Shown piece by piece: positions 48,417 to 59,133 of a stretch of 64,000 bases of DNA. The stretch's first letter is position 1, and every line of letters begins with the position of its first letter. Source of the DNA: an uncultured Pelagibacteraceae bacterium (GTDB taxonomy: Bacteria > Pseudomonadota > Alphaproteobacteria > Pelagibacterales > Pelagibacteraceae); contig CACPQM010000001.1 in the NCBI GenBank assembly GCA_902636075.1, forward strand, positions 124,001 to 188,000, in the 5' to 3' direction. Position numbers and translations under genes: made by a program. The notes beneath the pieces are model-generated. The model worked only from the letters and a program-made list of their open reading frames with translations, searched no databases and was not told the DNA's origin.

Positions 48417-49652
48417 ATGAAGTTTAACAGAAAAATTCTTTCAGAAAACCAACCAATTAAGAAATATATTTCAAAAAAAAGATTAAGAGAAGATGAAATA
48501 GATTTTGACGAACTTAGATCTTATAGACTTGACAGATTAAGAAATGAATTAAAGAAAAATAATATAGAGGCATGTATTTTATTTGATCCAGTAAATGTAA
48601 GGTATGCATTAGATACTGTGAATATGAGTGTTTATAATATGCATAATCTTACAAGATATTGTTTTATCTCTGTTGATGGTCCAACAATATTATATGAATA
48701 TTTTAACTGTGAAATATTATCTAAAGGTCTCAATTTAATAGATGAAATAAGACCAGCAATTACTTGGGATTATTTTAGCAATGGTGACCAATCAGAGTTG
48801 CAACTTAAAAAATGGGTCAATGAAGTAAATGATTTATCTAACTCTTATTTTAAAAGTAAAAAAATCGCAATTGATGTAATCAATGGTCCAGCCGTAAATG
48901 AGCTTAATAAAAAAGGAATTCAAGTTTTAGAAGCGAAAAAAATACTTGAACAGGCTAGAGTTATTAAATCTTCTGAAGAAATTAAATGCATGCGAGCAGC
49001 TTTAGATGTTGCTGATATTGGAATAATTAAAATGAGAGATTATTTGAAATCAGGAATTACTGAAGATGAGTTATGGTCGATTTTACATAAAACGAACATT
49101 GAAAATGGTGGAGAGTGGATAGAGTGTAGAATATTATCTTCAGGCTCTAGAACCAATCCTTGGATGCAAGAAAGTAGTAATAAGATTATTCAAGATGGTG
49201 AGATCGTATCCTTTGATACAGATATGGTAGGCCCTTATGGATATTGTGCAGATATTTCTAGAGCTTTTGTTTGTGGAAATAAATTTAATGAACATCAAAA
49301 AAAAATTTATTCAACAGCAGTTGAGCAGATTGACTATAATTCAAGATTAATTAAAAATGGAGTATCATTTAGAGAATTTACTGAAAAGGCATGGATACTT
49401 CCTGAAAAATATTACGGAAATAGATATTCAGTCATGCTTCATGGAATAGGTTTATGTGATGAGTGGCCAGCAATTAGATATCCGACTGATGGTGGAGAAA
49501 GAAGCGGTATATTTCAAAAAAATATGACAATTACTCTAGAAAGTTATATCGGCGAAGTTGGAGGTCATGAGGGAGTGAAATTAGAACAACAATATTTAGT
49601 TGGCGAAAATGGATTAGAATTAATGTCTCATCATCCTTTAGAACAAATTTAA
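48417..49652 (+). CDS. dddP: M24-family protein closely resembling DMSP lyase DddP
   Basis: LFDPVNVRYALDTVNMSVYNMHNLTRY, GGEWIECRILSSGSRTNPWMQE, VSFDTDMVGPYGYCADISRAFVCG, LESYIGEVGGHEGVKLEQQ. Confidence 0.65.
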   Translation: MKFNRKILSENQPIKKYISKKRLREDEIDFDELRSYRLDRLRNELKKNNIEACILFDPVNVRYALDTVNMSVYNMHNLTRYCFISVDGPTILYEYFNCEILSKGLNLIDEIRPAITWDYFSNGDQSELQLKKWVNEVNDLSNSYFKSKKIAIDVINGPAVNELNKKGIQVLEAKKILEQARVIKSSEEIKCMRAALDVADIGIIKMRDYLKSGITEDELWSILHKTNIENGGEWIECRILSSGSRTNPWMQESSNKIIQDGEIVSFDTDMVGPYGYCADISRAFVCGNKFNEHQKKIYSTAVEQIDYNSRLIKNGVSFREFTEKAWILPEKYYGNRYSVMLHGIGLCDEWPAIRYPTDGGERSGIFQKNMTITLESYIGEVGGHEGVKLEQQYLVGENGLELMSHHPLEQI

Positions 49653-50059
49653 TGAAAATAGTTTTAATTATGGGTTTGCCTGGGGCTGGCAAAACAACAT
49701 TGGCAGAAGAACTTGCTCCAAAACTGAATGCAAAAAGATTAAATGCTGACGAAGTTAGAAAAGAAGCAAATGATTGGGATTTTTCTGAGGAGGGTAGAAA
49801 AAGACAAGCTAAAAGAATGGCAGACTTTGCTTTAAAGCTGAAAAATCAAGGAAATTATGTTGTGGCAGATTTTATTTGCCCAACTCCAGAAGCAAGAAGT
49901 TTATTCCCTGCAGATTTTGTTATTTGGGTAGACACGATTAAAGAAGGAAGGTTTGACGATACTAATCAAATGTTTGTCAAACCAGAAAAATATGATTTTC
50001 ATGTAACTACTCAAGATGCTAAGTTTTGGGCGGATAAAATAATAAAGGAGATATCATAA
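49652..50059 (+). CDS. P-loop kinase (adenylylsulfate-kinase-like)
   Basis: MGLPGAGKTTLAEELAP Walker A; LNADEVRKEANDWDFSEEGRKRQAKRMADFA. Confidence 0.75.
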   Translation: MKIVLIMGLPGAGKTTLAEELAPKLNAKRLNADEVRKEANDWDFSEEGRKRQAKRMADFALKLKNQGNYVVADFICPTPEARSLFPADFVIWVDTIKEGRFDDTNQMFVKPEKYDFHVTTQDAKFWADKIIKEIS

Positions 50060-50433
50060 TGAGTTATGAATGGGATAATAAAAAACCAACAGCACAAATG
50101 CTTGGAAGATGGCAGCCATTTCATGAGGGTCACTATACTTTATTTAAAGAGATCATCAAAAAGACCGGTCAAGTGTGTATTCAAATAAGAGACGTTCAAG
50201 GAGTTGATGACAATCCATTCGACTTTGAAACGGTAAAAAAAAATATTGAAAATAAATTAAATCCTGAATTTGAAGGAAGATTTAAAATAATGATGGTGCC
50301 AAATATTACAAATATTTGTTATGGGAGAGGAGTTGGTTACAAAATTGAGGAGATAGTATTGTCTGAAGAAATACAAAAAATTTCTGCCACAAAAATTAGA
50401 GCTAAAATGCGTGAAGACGGAGAATTAAAATAA
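50059..50433 (+). CDS. Nucleotidyltransferase (cytidylyltransferase/NMNAT-like fold)
   Basis: MLGRWQPFHEGHYTLF (HxGH) and ISATKIRAKM motif. Confidence 0.8.
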   Translation: MSYEWDNKKPTAQMLGRWQPFHEGHYTLFKEIIKKTGQVCIQIRDVQGVDDNPFDFETVKKNIENKLNPEFEGRFKIMMVPNITNICYGRGVGYKIEEIVLSEEIQKISATKIRAKMREDGELK

Positions 50434-50447
50434 TTATAAACTTTAAT

Positions 50448-51221
50448 ATGAATGTAAAAACAAGAAAATTAGGTAATGGAATTACAAATGTGGTAATTAA
50501 TGATCCTAAAACCTATAATTCTCTATCATTTAAAACTTTAAGAGATCTTTTAAATACATTTATTAGTTTAGATAAAGATAATGATACTAGGGTAATAATA
50601 TTAGAAGGTTCCGGTAAAGGTTTTAGCGCTGGTCATAATCTTAAAGAAGTAGGTGGAATAAAAAACAGGTCAAACCACTTAAAATTATTTAATCTTTGTT
50701 CAAAATTAATGATGAAAATTGTTGAAGGAAAGAAACCAGTTATTGCAAAAGTGCATGGTGCAGCTTATGCAGCTGGATGTCAGTTAGCTGCAAGTTGTGA
50801 CCTTGCATACAGCACAACAACAGCTACATTTGCAACACCTGGAGTAAATATTGGATTGTTTTGCAGTACGCCAATGGTTGCTGTTAGTAGAAAGGTGACT
50901 AGAAAAATTATGATGAAGATGCTTTTAACTGGAGAGCCAATAAATGCTAAATATGCAAAAGATATTGGTTTAATTAATGATTGTTTTTCAAGTAAAAAAC
51001 TTAATTCAGAAGTTTTAAAAATTGCCAAAACCATTTCTTCAAAATCAAATTTAACAATTAAAATTGGTAAACAAGCTTTCTACAAACAATTAGAAATGCC
51101 ATTAGGAGATGCATACAAATTTACGAGTAAAATGATGACTTTAAATATGGCCTCAAAAGATGCAAAAGAGGGAATATCAGCTTTTTTACAAAAAAGAAAA
51201 CCTAACTGGAAAAATAAATAA
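50448..51221 (+). CDS. Enoyl-CoA hydratase/isomerase family protein
   Basis: GSGKGFSAGHNLKEV; KVHGAAYAAGCQLAASCDLAYSTTTATFATPGVNIGLF. Confidence 0.87.
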   Translation: MNVKTRKLGNGITNVVINDPKTYNSLSFKTLRDLLNTFISLDKDNDTRVIILEGSGKGFSAGHNLKEVGGIKNRSNHLKLFNLCSKLMMKIVEGKKPVIAKVHGAAYAAGCQLAASCDLAYSTTTATFATPGVNIGLFCSTPMVAVSRKVTRKIMMKMLLTGEPINAKYAKDIGLINDCFSSKKLNSEVLKIAKTISSKSNLTIKIGKQAFYKQLEMPLGDAYKFTSKMMTLNMASKDAKEGISAFLQKRKPNWKNK

Positions 51222-51242
51222 TAATTATTTTAAATTTTAATT

Positions 51243-51710
51243 ATGAACGACGATCAAATTAAATCTATTTTAAGAAAATCAAAAGTCATAGCAATGATTG
51301 GCGTAAGTTCTGAGAAAAAAGGGGAAGATAAAAAAAATCTTAAAAGAAAACCTGCAAACGTAGTCATGAAGTATATGCAAAACTTTGGTTATAAAGTGAT
51401 ACCCATAAACCCTTTTGCAGTAGGTGAAATTGTAAATGGTGAGCCAATGGTTGAAAGCTTGGATAAAATCAAAGAAGAAATCGATATAGTTGATGTTTTT
51501 AGACCTTCAAATGAAGCAGAGGGCATTGCAAAAGAAGCAATTCAAAAAGGAACTAAAGTATTATGGTTACAGTATGGAATTCATAGCGATGAGGCTCAAG
51601 TGATTGCTGACAAAGAAAATATTGAATTTATTTCCAATAGATGCATAAAGCAGGAATATCAAAAACTTTTTCAAAAATCTAATCCAGTTTTTCCAGTTCT
51701 TAAAGACTAA
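51243..51710 (+). CDS. CoA-binding domain protein (YccU-like)
   Basis: AMIGVSSEKKGEDKKNLKRKPANVVMKYMQNFGYKVIPINP; VLWLQYGIHSDEA. Confidence 0.8.
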   Translation: MNDDQIKSILRKSKVIAMIGVSSEKKGEDKKNLKRKPANVVMKYMQNFGYKVIPINPFAVGEIVNGEPMVESLDKIKEEIDIVDVFRPSNEAEGIAKEAIQKGTKVLWLQYGIHSDEAQVIADKENIEFISNRCIKQEYQKLFQKSNPVFPVLKD

Positions 51711-52279
51711 TGAAAAAAGTATTTTTGGTTTATGGCCATTATAATGAAAAATCTTTCAATTCAGCAATCAAAGATGCGTTTATAAAATCAGCAGAAGAAA
51801 AAGGTCATTCAGTAGAATGTATAGATTTATATAAAGAAAAGTTTAACCCAGTATATGCTGGTGAAAAAGCTGACGAAGTAGTTTTAGATCACAGAAAAAA
51901 AATAGATGAATCTGATTTAATTGTCCTTGTAGCACCTATTTGGAACTATAGAATGCCAGCAATATTAGAGGGTTGGATAGATAAAGTATTAGCACCACCT
52001 TGGGCTTTTTCTTTTAAGAAACTTATCGGTAACCATGGATATGCTGTAGGAAAACTAAAAAGTAAAAAAGCTATAATTTTCTGCACATATGGCTCTCCAA
52101 GATTTTCAATTACAGATTTTTTTTTAAATTTACCCCTCAGAAGAATTAAAAAAGGTATTTTTAATAAGTGTGGTATTTATGACATTGCCTATAAACGATA
52201 TTTTGCTGTACCATTTGTCTCAAATGAAAAAAGAATTGAATTTTTGGAAGATGTTAAAAATACAGCCAGCAATCTATAG
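51710..52279 (+). CDS. NAD(P)H-quinone oxidoreductase / flavodoxin-fold family
   Basis: VFLVYGHYNEKSFNSAIKDAF; VLVAPIWNYRMPAILEGWIDKVL. Confidence 0.8.
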   Translation: MKKVFLVYGHYNEKSFNSAIKDAFIKSAEEKGHSVECIDLYKEKFNPVYAGEKADEVVLDHRKKIDESDLIVLVAPIWNYRMPAILEGWIDKVLAPPWAFSFKKLIGNHGYAVGKLKSKKAIIFCTYGSPRFSITDFFLNLPLRRIKKGIFNKCGIYDIAYKRYFAVPFVSNEKRIEFLEDVKNTASNL

Positions 52280-52724
52280 CATCTTATTTCTATTTATTTT
52301 TTCTTTAAATGAATTATCTGCCGAGATAAGAAAACCAAATCCAGAGATAAAACCAAGAGAAGTTATTGAGATACAACTGAATGCTTTAATGAAGAATGAC
52401 AGTCCAGAAAAAGACAGTGGTATCATTCAAACTTGGTTTTTTGCTCACCCAAATAATCAAAGAGTTACAGGACCCATTGAGAGATTTAAAAACATGATTA
52501 AGACCGATTCTTATTCAATGCTTTTAAACCACGAAAATTATGAAATTTTAGAAGTTTATAAATCTAAAGGTGTATCGACATTTGAAGTAACCATTATGGA
52601 CAAGGATAAAAAATATTACAAATTCAAATGGCAAGTTGAAAAATACGAAGTTGATGGATTTTTAAAAAATTGTTGGCTCACTACTGCAGTATCTCAACCA
52701 ATGCCAATGGGCTCTTCTATTTAA
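52251..52724 (+). CDS. DUF4864-like secreted protein
   Basis: Signal peptide MLKIQPAIYSILFLFIFSLNELSAE; FWFxAxPxNQRVTGPIxRF-like motif. Confidence 0.65.
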   Translation: MLKIQPAIYSILFLFIFSLNELSAEIRKPNPEIKPREVIEIQLNALMKNDSPEKDSGIIQTWFFAHPNNQRVTGPIERFKNMIKTDSYSMLLNHENYEILEVYKSKGVSTFEVTIMDKDKKYYKFKWQVEKYEVDGFLKNCWLTTAVSQPMPMGSSI

Positions 52725-52939
52725 TGAAAAAACCTAGTTTTCCAGTACGAATTGCAATACTTATGGCAATTCTTTGTATCCCACCGATTGGTGCCACCCA
52801 GATAGGTTGGTATTATTTTGGACAAACTATGGGAGTAAATTTTGGTATGGCTGCAGGAGTGGTGAGTGTAATAACTGCCGCATATTTAATGTACCAAATG
52901 GGTTGGAGAGATGACGATGATGATGATTATCCCTATTAG
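52724..52939 (+). CDS. Small membrane protein with acidic C-terminus
   Basis: 71 aa from ATG 52724 (TAATG coupling): two TMs and tail WRDDDDDDYPY. Confidence 0.6.
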   Translation: MKKPSFPVRIAILMAILCIPPIGATQIGWYYFGQTMGVNFGMAAGVVSVITAAYLMYQMGWRDDDDDDYPY

Positions 52940-52979
52940 AATTATGTTTAGTTTATAGAAAAAATTTAGTAAAAATCGC

Positions 52980-55415
52980 ATGATGAAATCAAAAGCAAAA
53001 GTTGTAGTAGTAGGTGGTGGAGTTGTTGGCGTTAGTGCTCTGTATCACTTAGCTAAAAAGGGCTGGTCTGATGTTGTTTTGATTGAAAGAAAGGAATTAA
53101 CCTCAGGTTCAACATGGCATGCAGCTGGTCTACTTCCATTATTTAACATGAGCTACTCAGTTGGCCAGTTACATAAATATGCAGTTAATCTTTATAAAAG
53201 TTTAGAGGAAGAAACAGGCAAGAACGTCGGTTTCAGTGTTGTTTCAAATATTAGATTAGCAGACAACAAAGATAGAATGGATGAGTATCATCAATACGCT
53301 GGAGTTGCAAAAACTATCGGAGTAGATGTAAAATTTCTAACACCAGACCAAGTAAAAGAAATTTGGCCTTTGTGTAATACAAATGATTTAATTGGAGCAA
53401 TACAACATCCCGAAGATGGATATATTCAACCAGCAGATTTAACGCAAGCGTTAGCTACGGGCGCAAGGAATAGAGGTGCTGAGATTTATAGAAATACTAC
53501 AGTTCTGGCAATGAAACAAAATAAAGATGGATGGGTTGTTGAAACAGATAAGGGATCTATAGAATGTGATCACGTAATTTCATGTTCAGGAAATTTTGCT
53601 AGACAAACTGGTAAGATGGTTGGTTTAGATATTCCAGTAATACCAGTTGAACATCAATATATTGTAACAGAACCACATCCAGAAATTCAAAAAAGAAAAA
53701 AAGAAGGTCTTCCAGAAATGGGAGTTTTGAGAGATAGCGATAGCAGATGGTACATGAGAGAGGAAGCAGGTGGTTTAATTTTAGGACCATATGAAGATGG
53801 TGCTCCTGCCTGTTATGTAGATGGTCCTTCAAAGGAATCTGAGTATGAACTTTTTCAAGAAGATCTAGATAGACTTGCTCCTCATATTGAAGGAGCTATT
53901 CATAGAGTTCCAGCATTTGGAGAGGTAGGTGTTAAAAAAGTTTACAACGGTGCTATTTGCTATACTCCAGATGGAAATCCGATAGTTGGTCCAGCATGGG
54001 GATTAAAGAACTTTTGGATTAATGAAGGTCATAGTTTTGGAATTACAGCAGCCGGTGGAGCCGGATGGCAATTAGCAGAGTGGATTGTTGATGGTGAACC
54101 TACAATTGATATGCTTGGAGTAGAACCAAGAAGATATGGAGATTATTGCTCAAAATCATATCTTAAAGAGAAGAATGAAGAAGCTTACAGTCATGTATTT
54201 ATAACTCACTTTCCAGATGAAGAAAGACCAGCTGCAAGACCTTTAAGAACAGCCCCGTGTTATGACAGAATGAAAAATCTTGGTGCAGTTTTTGGTCAAA
54301 AATTTGGATGGGAAAGACCAAACTTTTTTGCAACTGATGGCATGGAACAAAAGGATGATTGGTCATTTAGAAGATCTAATTGGTTCAAAGCAGTTGAAAA
54401 AGAGTGTAAAAATGTAAAAGAAAATGTTGGACTGCTAGATATGACCGCATTTGCTAAATGTAGAATTAAAGGACCTGGAGCTGAAGAATTTTTAGATAAG
54501 TTGGTAGCAAATAAATTACCAAAAAAAGTTGGTAGAATTAATTTATGTCATGCATTGAATACAAAGGGAGGTGTTCACTCAGAATTTACAATAATGAGAG
54601 AGTCAGAAAATAGTTTTTATCTTGTTTCTGCTGGAGCTTATCAAAGATTGGATCACGATTGGATATTTGGTTGGATGCCAAAAGATGGATCAGTTCAATT
54701 TGAGAATTTAACAAATAGCAAAGGTGTTCTTGTAGTATCAGGACCAAAAGCAAGAGAATTAATGCAAAGAGTATCAAATGATGACTTTTCAAATGAAAAT
54801 TTCAAATGGTTAAGTGCAAAACAAGTAGATGTAGGTTTTGCACCCGTTAATGCGATGAGGGTTAACTTTGTGGGAGAGCTTGGATGGGAACTTCATCATC
54901 CTATTGAATATCAAAATCATATTTTCGATAAACTTATGGATGCAGGTCAAGACTTAGGTTTAAAGCCTTACGGTATTAGAGCAATGAACAGTTTAAGAGT
55001 TGAAAAATCATATAAACTAGTTGGAACTGAATTATCAATTGAGTATTCACCTTATGAAAGCGGATTAGATAGATTTATTCATCCAAACAAAGGAAGTTTT
55101 ATTGGACTTGATGCTTTAAATAAATGGAGAGAAAAAGGCTTTGATAATAAGCTTGTTACTCTAGAGGTTCACGAAACTAGTGATGCGGATGTATTAGGAA
55201 ACAACCCAATTTATGAAAATGGTAGTGTTGTAGGACGTGCAACTGGTGGTGATTTTGGATTTAGACTAGGAAAATCTATCGCACTAGGAATGGTTAAACC
55301 AGAGTTAGCAAATGTTGGACAAAAACTAAGGATTGATATACTTGGTAAAATGCATGAGGCAACAATTTTAGAAGAAAGTCCTTACGATGCAGAAAATAAA
55401 TTATTGAGAGCTTAA
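52980..55415 (+). CDS. Sarcosine/dimethylglycine dehydrogenase-type FAD + GcvT fusion protein
   Basis: [50 protein letters not shown]-terminal GcvT domain; 811 aa; followed by ETF genes. Confidence 0.88.
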   Translation: MMKSKAKVVVVGGGVVGVSALYHLAKKGWSDVVLIERKELTSGSTWHAAGLLPLFNMSYSVGQLHKYAVNLYKSLEEETGKNVGFSVVSNIRLADNKDRMDEYHQYAGVAKTIGVDVKFLTPDQVKEIWPLCNTNDLIGAIQHPEDGYIQPADLTQALATGARNRGAEIYRNTTVLAMKQNKDGWVVETDKGSIECDHVISCSGNFARQTGKMVGLDIPVIPVEHQYIVTEPHPEIQKRKKEGLPEMGVLRDSDSRWYMREEAGGLILGPYEDGAPACYVDGPSKESEYELFQEDLDRLAPHIEGAIHRVPAFGEVGVKKVYNGAICYTPDGNPIVGPAWGLKNFWINEGHSFGITAAGGAGWQLAEWIVDGEPTIDMLGVEPRRYGDYCSKSYLKEKNEEAYSHVFITHFPDEERPAARPLRTAPCYDRMKNLGAVFGQKFGWERPNFFATDGMEQKDDWSFRRSNWFKAVEKECKNVKENVGLLDMTAFAKCRIKGPGAEEFLDKLVANKLPKKVGRINLCHALNTKGGVHSEFTIMRESENSFYLVSAGAYQRLDHDWIFGWMPKDGSVQFENLTNSKGVLVVSGPKARELMQRVSNDDFSNENFKWLSAKQVDVGFAPVNAMRVNFVGELGWELHHPIEYQNHIFDKLMDAGQDLGLKPYGIRAMNSLRVEKSYKLVGTELSIEYSPYESGLDRFIHPNKGSFIGLDALNKWREKGFDNKLVTLEVHETSDADVLGNNPIYENGSVVGRATGGDFGFRLGKSIALGMVKPELANVGQKLRIDILGKMHEATILEESPYDAENKLLRA

Positions 55416-56164
55416 TGAAAATTTTAGTCGCTGTAAAAAGAGTTATTGATTATAACGTTCAAATTAGAGTTAAAGAGGACGGTAGTGGAGTTGTTACTGA
55501 TAATGTTAAAATGTCAACAAACCCACCAGATGACAATGCTATTGAAGAAGCTGTAAAAATTAAAGAGGCAGGCAAAGCAAAAGAAATAATAGCTGTTACT
55601 GTTGGTGAAGAGAAAGCTCAAGAAACAGTCAGAAAAGCTTTAGCGGTAGGAGCGGATAGAGGAATTCATGTAAAGGTTGATGGTACCATTGAGCCTCTTG
55701 CTGTTTCTAAAATTTTAAAAAAAATTGTTGAAAAAGAAAATCCAGATTTAGTCTTTATGGGTAAACAAGCAATTGATGATGACTGTAATCAAACAGGCCA
55801 AATGTTAGCAGCACATTTAAATTGGCCACAAGCAACTTTTGCATCAAAAATTGAGGTAAACGATAAATCATTACAAGTTACCAGAGAGGTAGATGAAGGT
55901 CTGGAAACTATAGAAGTTAATACACCAGCTATTGTTACGTGTGATTTAAGATTAAATGAGCCAAGATATGCGTCACTGCCAAATATAATGAAAGCTAAAA
56001 AAAAACCTATTGAACAGATTAATGCGTCAGATCTAGGAGTTGATACAAACCCTAGAATAGAACATATTAAGATTGAAGAACCACCGAAAAGAAAAGCGGG
56101 TATAAAAGTTGCTAGTGTTGAGGAATTAGTGCAAAAATTAAAAAATGAGGCTAAGGTAATTTAA
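55415..56164 (+). CDS. etfB: Electron transfer flavoprotein beta subunit
   Basis: [50 protein letters not shown]. Confidence 0.95.
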   Translation: MKILVAVKRVIDYNVQIRVKEDGSGVVTDNVKMSTNPPDDNAIEEAVKIKEAGKAKEIIAVTVGEEKAQETVRKALAVGADRGIHVKVDGTIEPLAVSKILKKIVEKENPDLVFMGKQAIDDDCNQTGQMLAAHLNWPQATFASKIEVNDKSLQVTREVDEGLETIEVNTPAIVTCDLRLNEPRYASLPNIMKAKKKPIEQINASDLGVDTNPRIEHIKIEEPPKRKAGIKVASVEELVQKLKNEAKVI

Positions 56165-57117
56165 TGTCAGTTTTATTAATAGCAGAGCATAACAACAAAG
56201 AGGTAAAACCATTTACTTTAAACGCGATTACAGCTGCATCGCAAATAGATCAAGATCTTCATGTACTGTTAATTGGAAGTAAGGCAGATGATGTTGCAAA
56301 ATCTTTATCTGAAGTTTCTTTAGTAAAAAAAGTTCTGCATATAGATCATGAAATTTATGAAAATTATATTGCTGAGAATTATACTGCAGCAATTTTAAAA
56401 CACGCTGATAAATATTCACATATTATTTGCTCAGCAAATACATTTGGAAAAAACCTTATGCCAAGAGTAGCAGCATTATTGGATATTTCACAAGTAAGCG
56501 ATATTATAAAAGTTATATCTCCCGATACTTTTTTAAGACCAATTTATGCTGGAAATGCATTTGCTACAGTTAAAAGTAATGATGAAAAAAAATGTGTTAC
56601 TATTAGACCAACATCATTTGAAGCGGCTGAAACAACTGGAGGATCTGCCGAAATAGAAAAAATAGATGCAGCAGACCAAACTGAAAATACGAAATTTATT
56701 AATAGAGAAGAAATCAAATCAGATAGACCTGAATTAGGCACAGCTAGAATAGTAATTTCAGGTGGTAGAGGCTTGCAAAGTGGAGAAAATTTCAAATTAA
56801 TAACTGATGTAGCGGATAAATTAAATGCTGCAATAGGAGCTTCAAGAGCTGCGGTTGATGCTGGATATATTACAAACGAACATCAAGTAGGACAAACAGG
56901 AAAAGTTGTTGTACCTGATCTTTATATAGCAGTTGGAATTTCTGGAGCCATTCAACATTTAGCAGGAATGAAAGAAAGTAAAGTTATTGTTGCTATAAAT
57001 AAAGATGGTGAAGCACCTATTTTTAGTGTCGCAGATTACGGCCTAGAAGCTGATTTATTCGAAGCACTTCCTCAATTCTTAGAGGAACTGAACAAATTAA
57101 ACACTATACAAAAATAA
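56164..57117 (+). CDS. etfA: Electron transfer flavoprotein alpha subunit
   Basis: IVISGGRGLQSGENFKLI; GASRAAVDAGYITNEHQVGQTGKVVVPDLYIAVGISGAIQHLAGM. Confidence 0.95.
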   Translation: MSVLLIAEHNNKEVKPFTLNAITAASQIDQDLHVLLIGSKADDVAKSLSEVSLVKKVLHIDHEIYENYIAENYTAAILKHADKYSHIICSANTFGKNLMPRVAALLDISQVSDIIKVISPDTFLRPIYAGNAFATVKSNDEKKCVTIRPTSFEAAETTGGSAEIEKIDAADQTENTKFINREEIKSDRPELGTARIVISGGRGLQSGENFKLITDVADKLNAAIGASRAAVDAGYITNEHQVGQTGKVVVPDLYIAVGISGAIQHLAGMKESKVIVAINKDGEAPIFSVADYGLEADLFEALPQFLEELNKLNTIQK

Positions 57118-57138
57118 CAAATACTGTAAGAAATTAGT

Positions 57139-58758
57139 ATGTCCAGAGAAGTGATGGAATACGATGTAGTAGTCGTAGGTGGCGGACCATCGGGACTTTC
57201 AACTGCAATAAAATTAAAGCAGTTAAATCCAGATATTAATGTCTGCCTTTTAGAAAAAGCATCTGAAATAGGTGCACATATTTTATCCGGGAACGTGTTT
57301 GAAACGCGAGCCTTAGATGAACTATTGCCAAATTGGAAAGATCTTAATCCACCAATTAAAACAAAAGTTAACAAAGAAAAGTTTCTATTTCTAGGAAAGA
57401 CAAAAAAAATTAGTTGGCCAACTTGGTTATTACCTAAAGTACAACAAAATCATAACAATTATATTATTAGTCTAGCTAATCTATGTAGATGGCTGGCTGA
57501 ACAAGCTGAAACTCTTGGAGTTGAAATATTCCCAGGTTTTCCTGCAAGTGAAGTTTTATATAATGAAGATGGTTCTGTTAAGGGTGTAGCAACTCAAGAT
57601 ATGGGTTTAGATAAAGAAGGTAATAAAAAAGATAGTTATGAACCAGGAATGGAACTTCACGCAAAAGTTACAGTTTTTGCAGAAGGGTGTAGAGGACATT
57701 TGGGTAAAGAATTAATCAAAAAATTTGATTTAGATAAAGGAAAAGATCCACAACAGTATGGAATAGGATTTAAAGAAATTTGGGAATTAAAAGAAGAAAA
57801 TCACGACGAAGGTCTAGTGATGCATACTGCAGGTTGGCCATTAGATAACAGCACCTACGGGGGAAGCTTTGTTTATCATGCTGAGAATAAACAAATATTT
57901 TTAGGATATGTCATTGGTCTTGATTATAAAAATCCACATCTTTCACCATTTGACGAATTTCAAAAGTTTAAAACTCATCCTGCGATTAGATCAATATTAG
58001 AAGGTGGTAAAAGAATATCATACGGAGCAAGAGCACTAATAGAGGGAGGTTTTCAAAGTCTACCTAAGATGTTTATGCCAGGTGCATTATTAGTTGGTTG
58101 CGATGCAGGCACATTAAATATGCCAAAGATTAAAGGATCACATACTGCAATGAAAAGTGGAATGATTGCAGCGGAAACTATTATTGATCACATAAAATCA
58201 AGCAAAGAATTATCTATTTATGAAGAAAAATTCAAAAAAAGTTGGGTTTATAAAGAGTTATATGAGGCTAGAAATGTTAAACCTAGCTTTAGCTGGGGTT
58301 TAATTCTTGGAATAATATTTACAGGAATTGATCAAATTTTATTTAAAGGAAGATTGCCATTTACACTTAAACATAAACATGCTGATCACGAAACCTTAAA
58401 ACCAGCAAGTGAAATGCCAAAAATAGATTATCCAAAACCAGATAACATTATTACATTTGATAAAACAAGTTCAGTTTATCTAACAGGAACTAATCATGCT
58501 GAAAATCAACCAGTACATCTTCAACTTAAAGATAAAGATTTACCTATAAAATATACTTTAGGTAAATACGATGAGCCTGCGCAAAGATATTGTCCAGTTG
58601 GAGTTTATGAAATTCAAAAAGAAAATGATGTTGAAAAATTTGTAATTAATTCTCAAAATTGTATTCATTGTAAAACTTGCGATATAAAAGAACCATCACA
58701 AAATATTACCTGGGTTACACCAGAAGGTGGGGGTGGGCCTAAGTACGGAAATATGTAA
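57139..58758 (+). CDS. Electron transfer flavoprotein-ubiquinone oxidoreductase
   Basis: VVVVGGGPSGLSTAIKLKQL; C-terminal 4Fe-4S CIHCKTCDIKEPSQNITWVTPEGGGGPKYGNM. Confidence 0.95.
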   Translation: MSREVMEYDVVVVGGGPSGLSTAIKLKQLNPDINVCLLEKASEIGAHILSGNVFETRALDELLPNWKDLNPPIKTKVNKEKFLFLGKTKKISWPTWLLPKVQQNHNNYIISLANLCRWLAEQAETLGVEIFPGFPASEVLYNEDGSVKGVATQDMGLDKEGNKKDSYEPGMELHAKVTVFAEGCRGHLGKELIKKFDLDKGKDPQQYGIGFKEIWELKEENHDEGLVMHTAGWPLDNSTYGGSFVYHAENKQIFLGYVIGLDYKNPHLSPFDEFQKFKTHPAIRSILEGGKRISYGARALIEGGFQSLPKMFMPGALLVGCDAGTLNMPKIKGSHTAMKSGMIAAETIIDHIKSSKELSIYEEKFKKSWVYKELYEARNVKPSFSWGLILGIIFTGIDQILFKGRLPFTLKHKHADHETLKPASEMPKIDYPKPDNIITFDKTSSVYLTGTNHAENQPVHLQLKDKDLPIKYTLGKYDEPAQRYCPVGVYEIQKENDVEKFVINSQNCIHCKTCDIKEPSQNITWVTPEGGGGPKYGNM

Positions 58759-59133
58759 TTAAGAAAGATCTATTGCAAATTTTTTTAAAGTTTCAATTGG
58801 TACCAACTTTAATGTGTTAACATGAGTTTTTTTTAAGTATATAGAACATCCAATTCCTGCCTCTAAAGCTCTTGCAACCCAACTGGCACATACACACCAG
58901 TTATCTCCATCTACCAATCCAGGAAAACCAAATTCAGGGTGAGGTGTTATCAAATCATTACCAGCCTCCTTACACCATTCTAAAAATTCGTCGTTAACTT
59001 TTACACAAACTGTGTGTAAACCACGATCGTTTTCATCTGTGTTACAACAACCGTCTCTGTACCAACCAGTTAATGGATTTTTTGAACATTCTTCAAGATC
59101 TTCACCAAGAACGTTTTTTTGAGCCTCACTCAT
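58759..59133 (-). CDS. DUF2237 family protein
   Basis: NPLTGWYRDGCCNTDENDRGLHTVCVKV; DGDNWCVCASWVARALEAG. Confidence 0.85.
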   Translation of the reverse strand: MSEAQKNVLGEDLEECSKNPLTGWYRDGCCNTDENDRGLHTVCVKVNDEFLEWCKEAGNDLITPHPEFGFPGLVDGDNWCVCASWVARALEAGIGCSIYLKKTHVNTLKLVPIETLKKFAIDLS

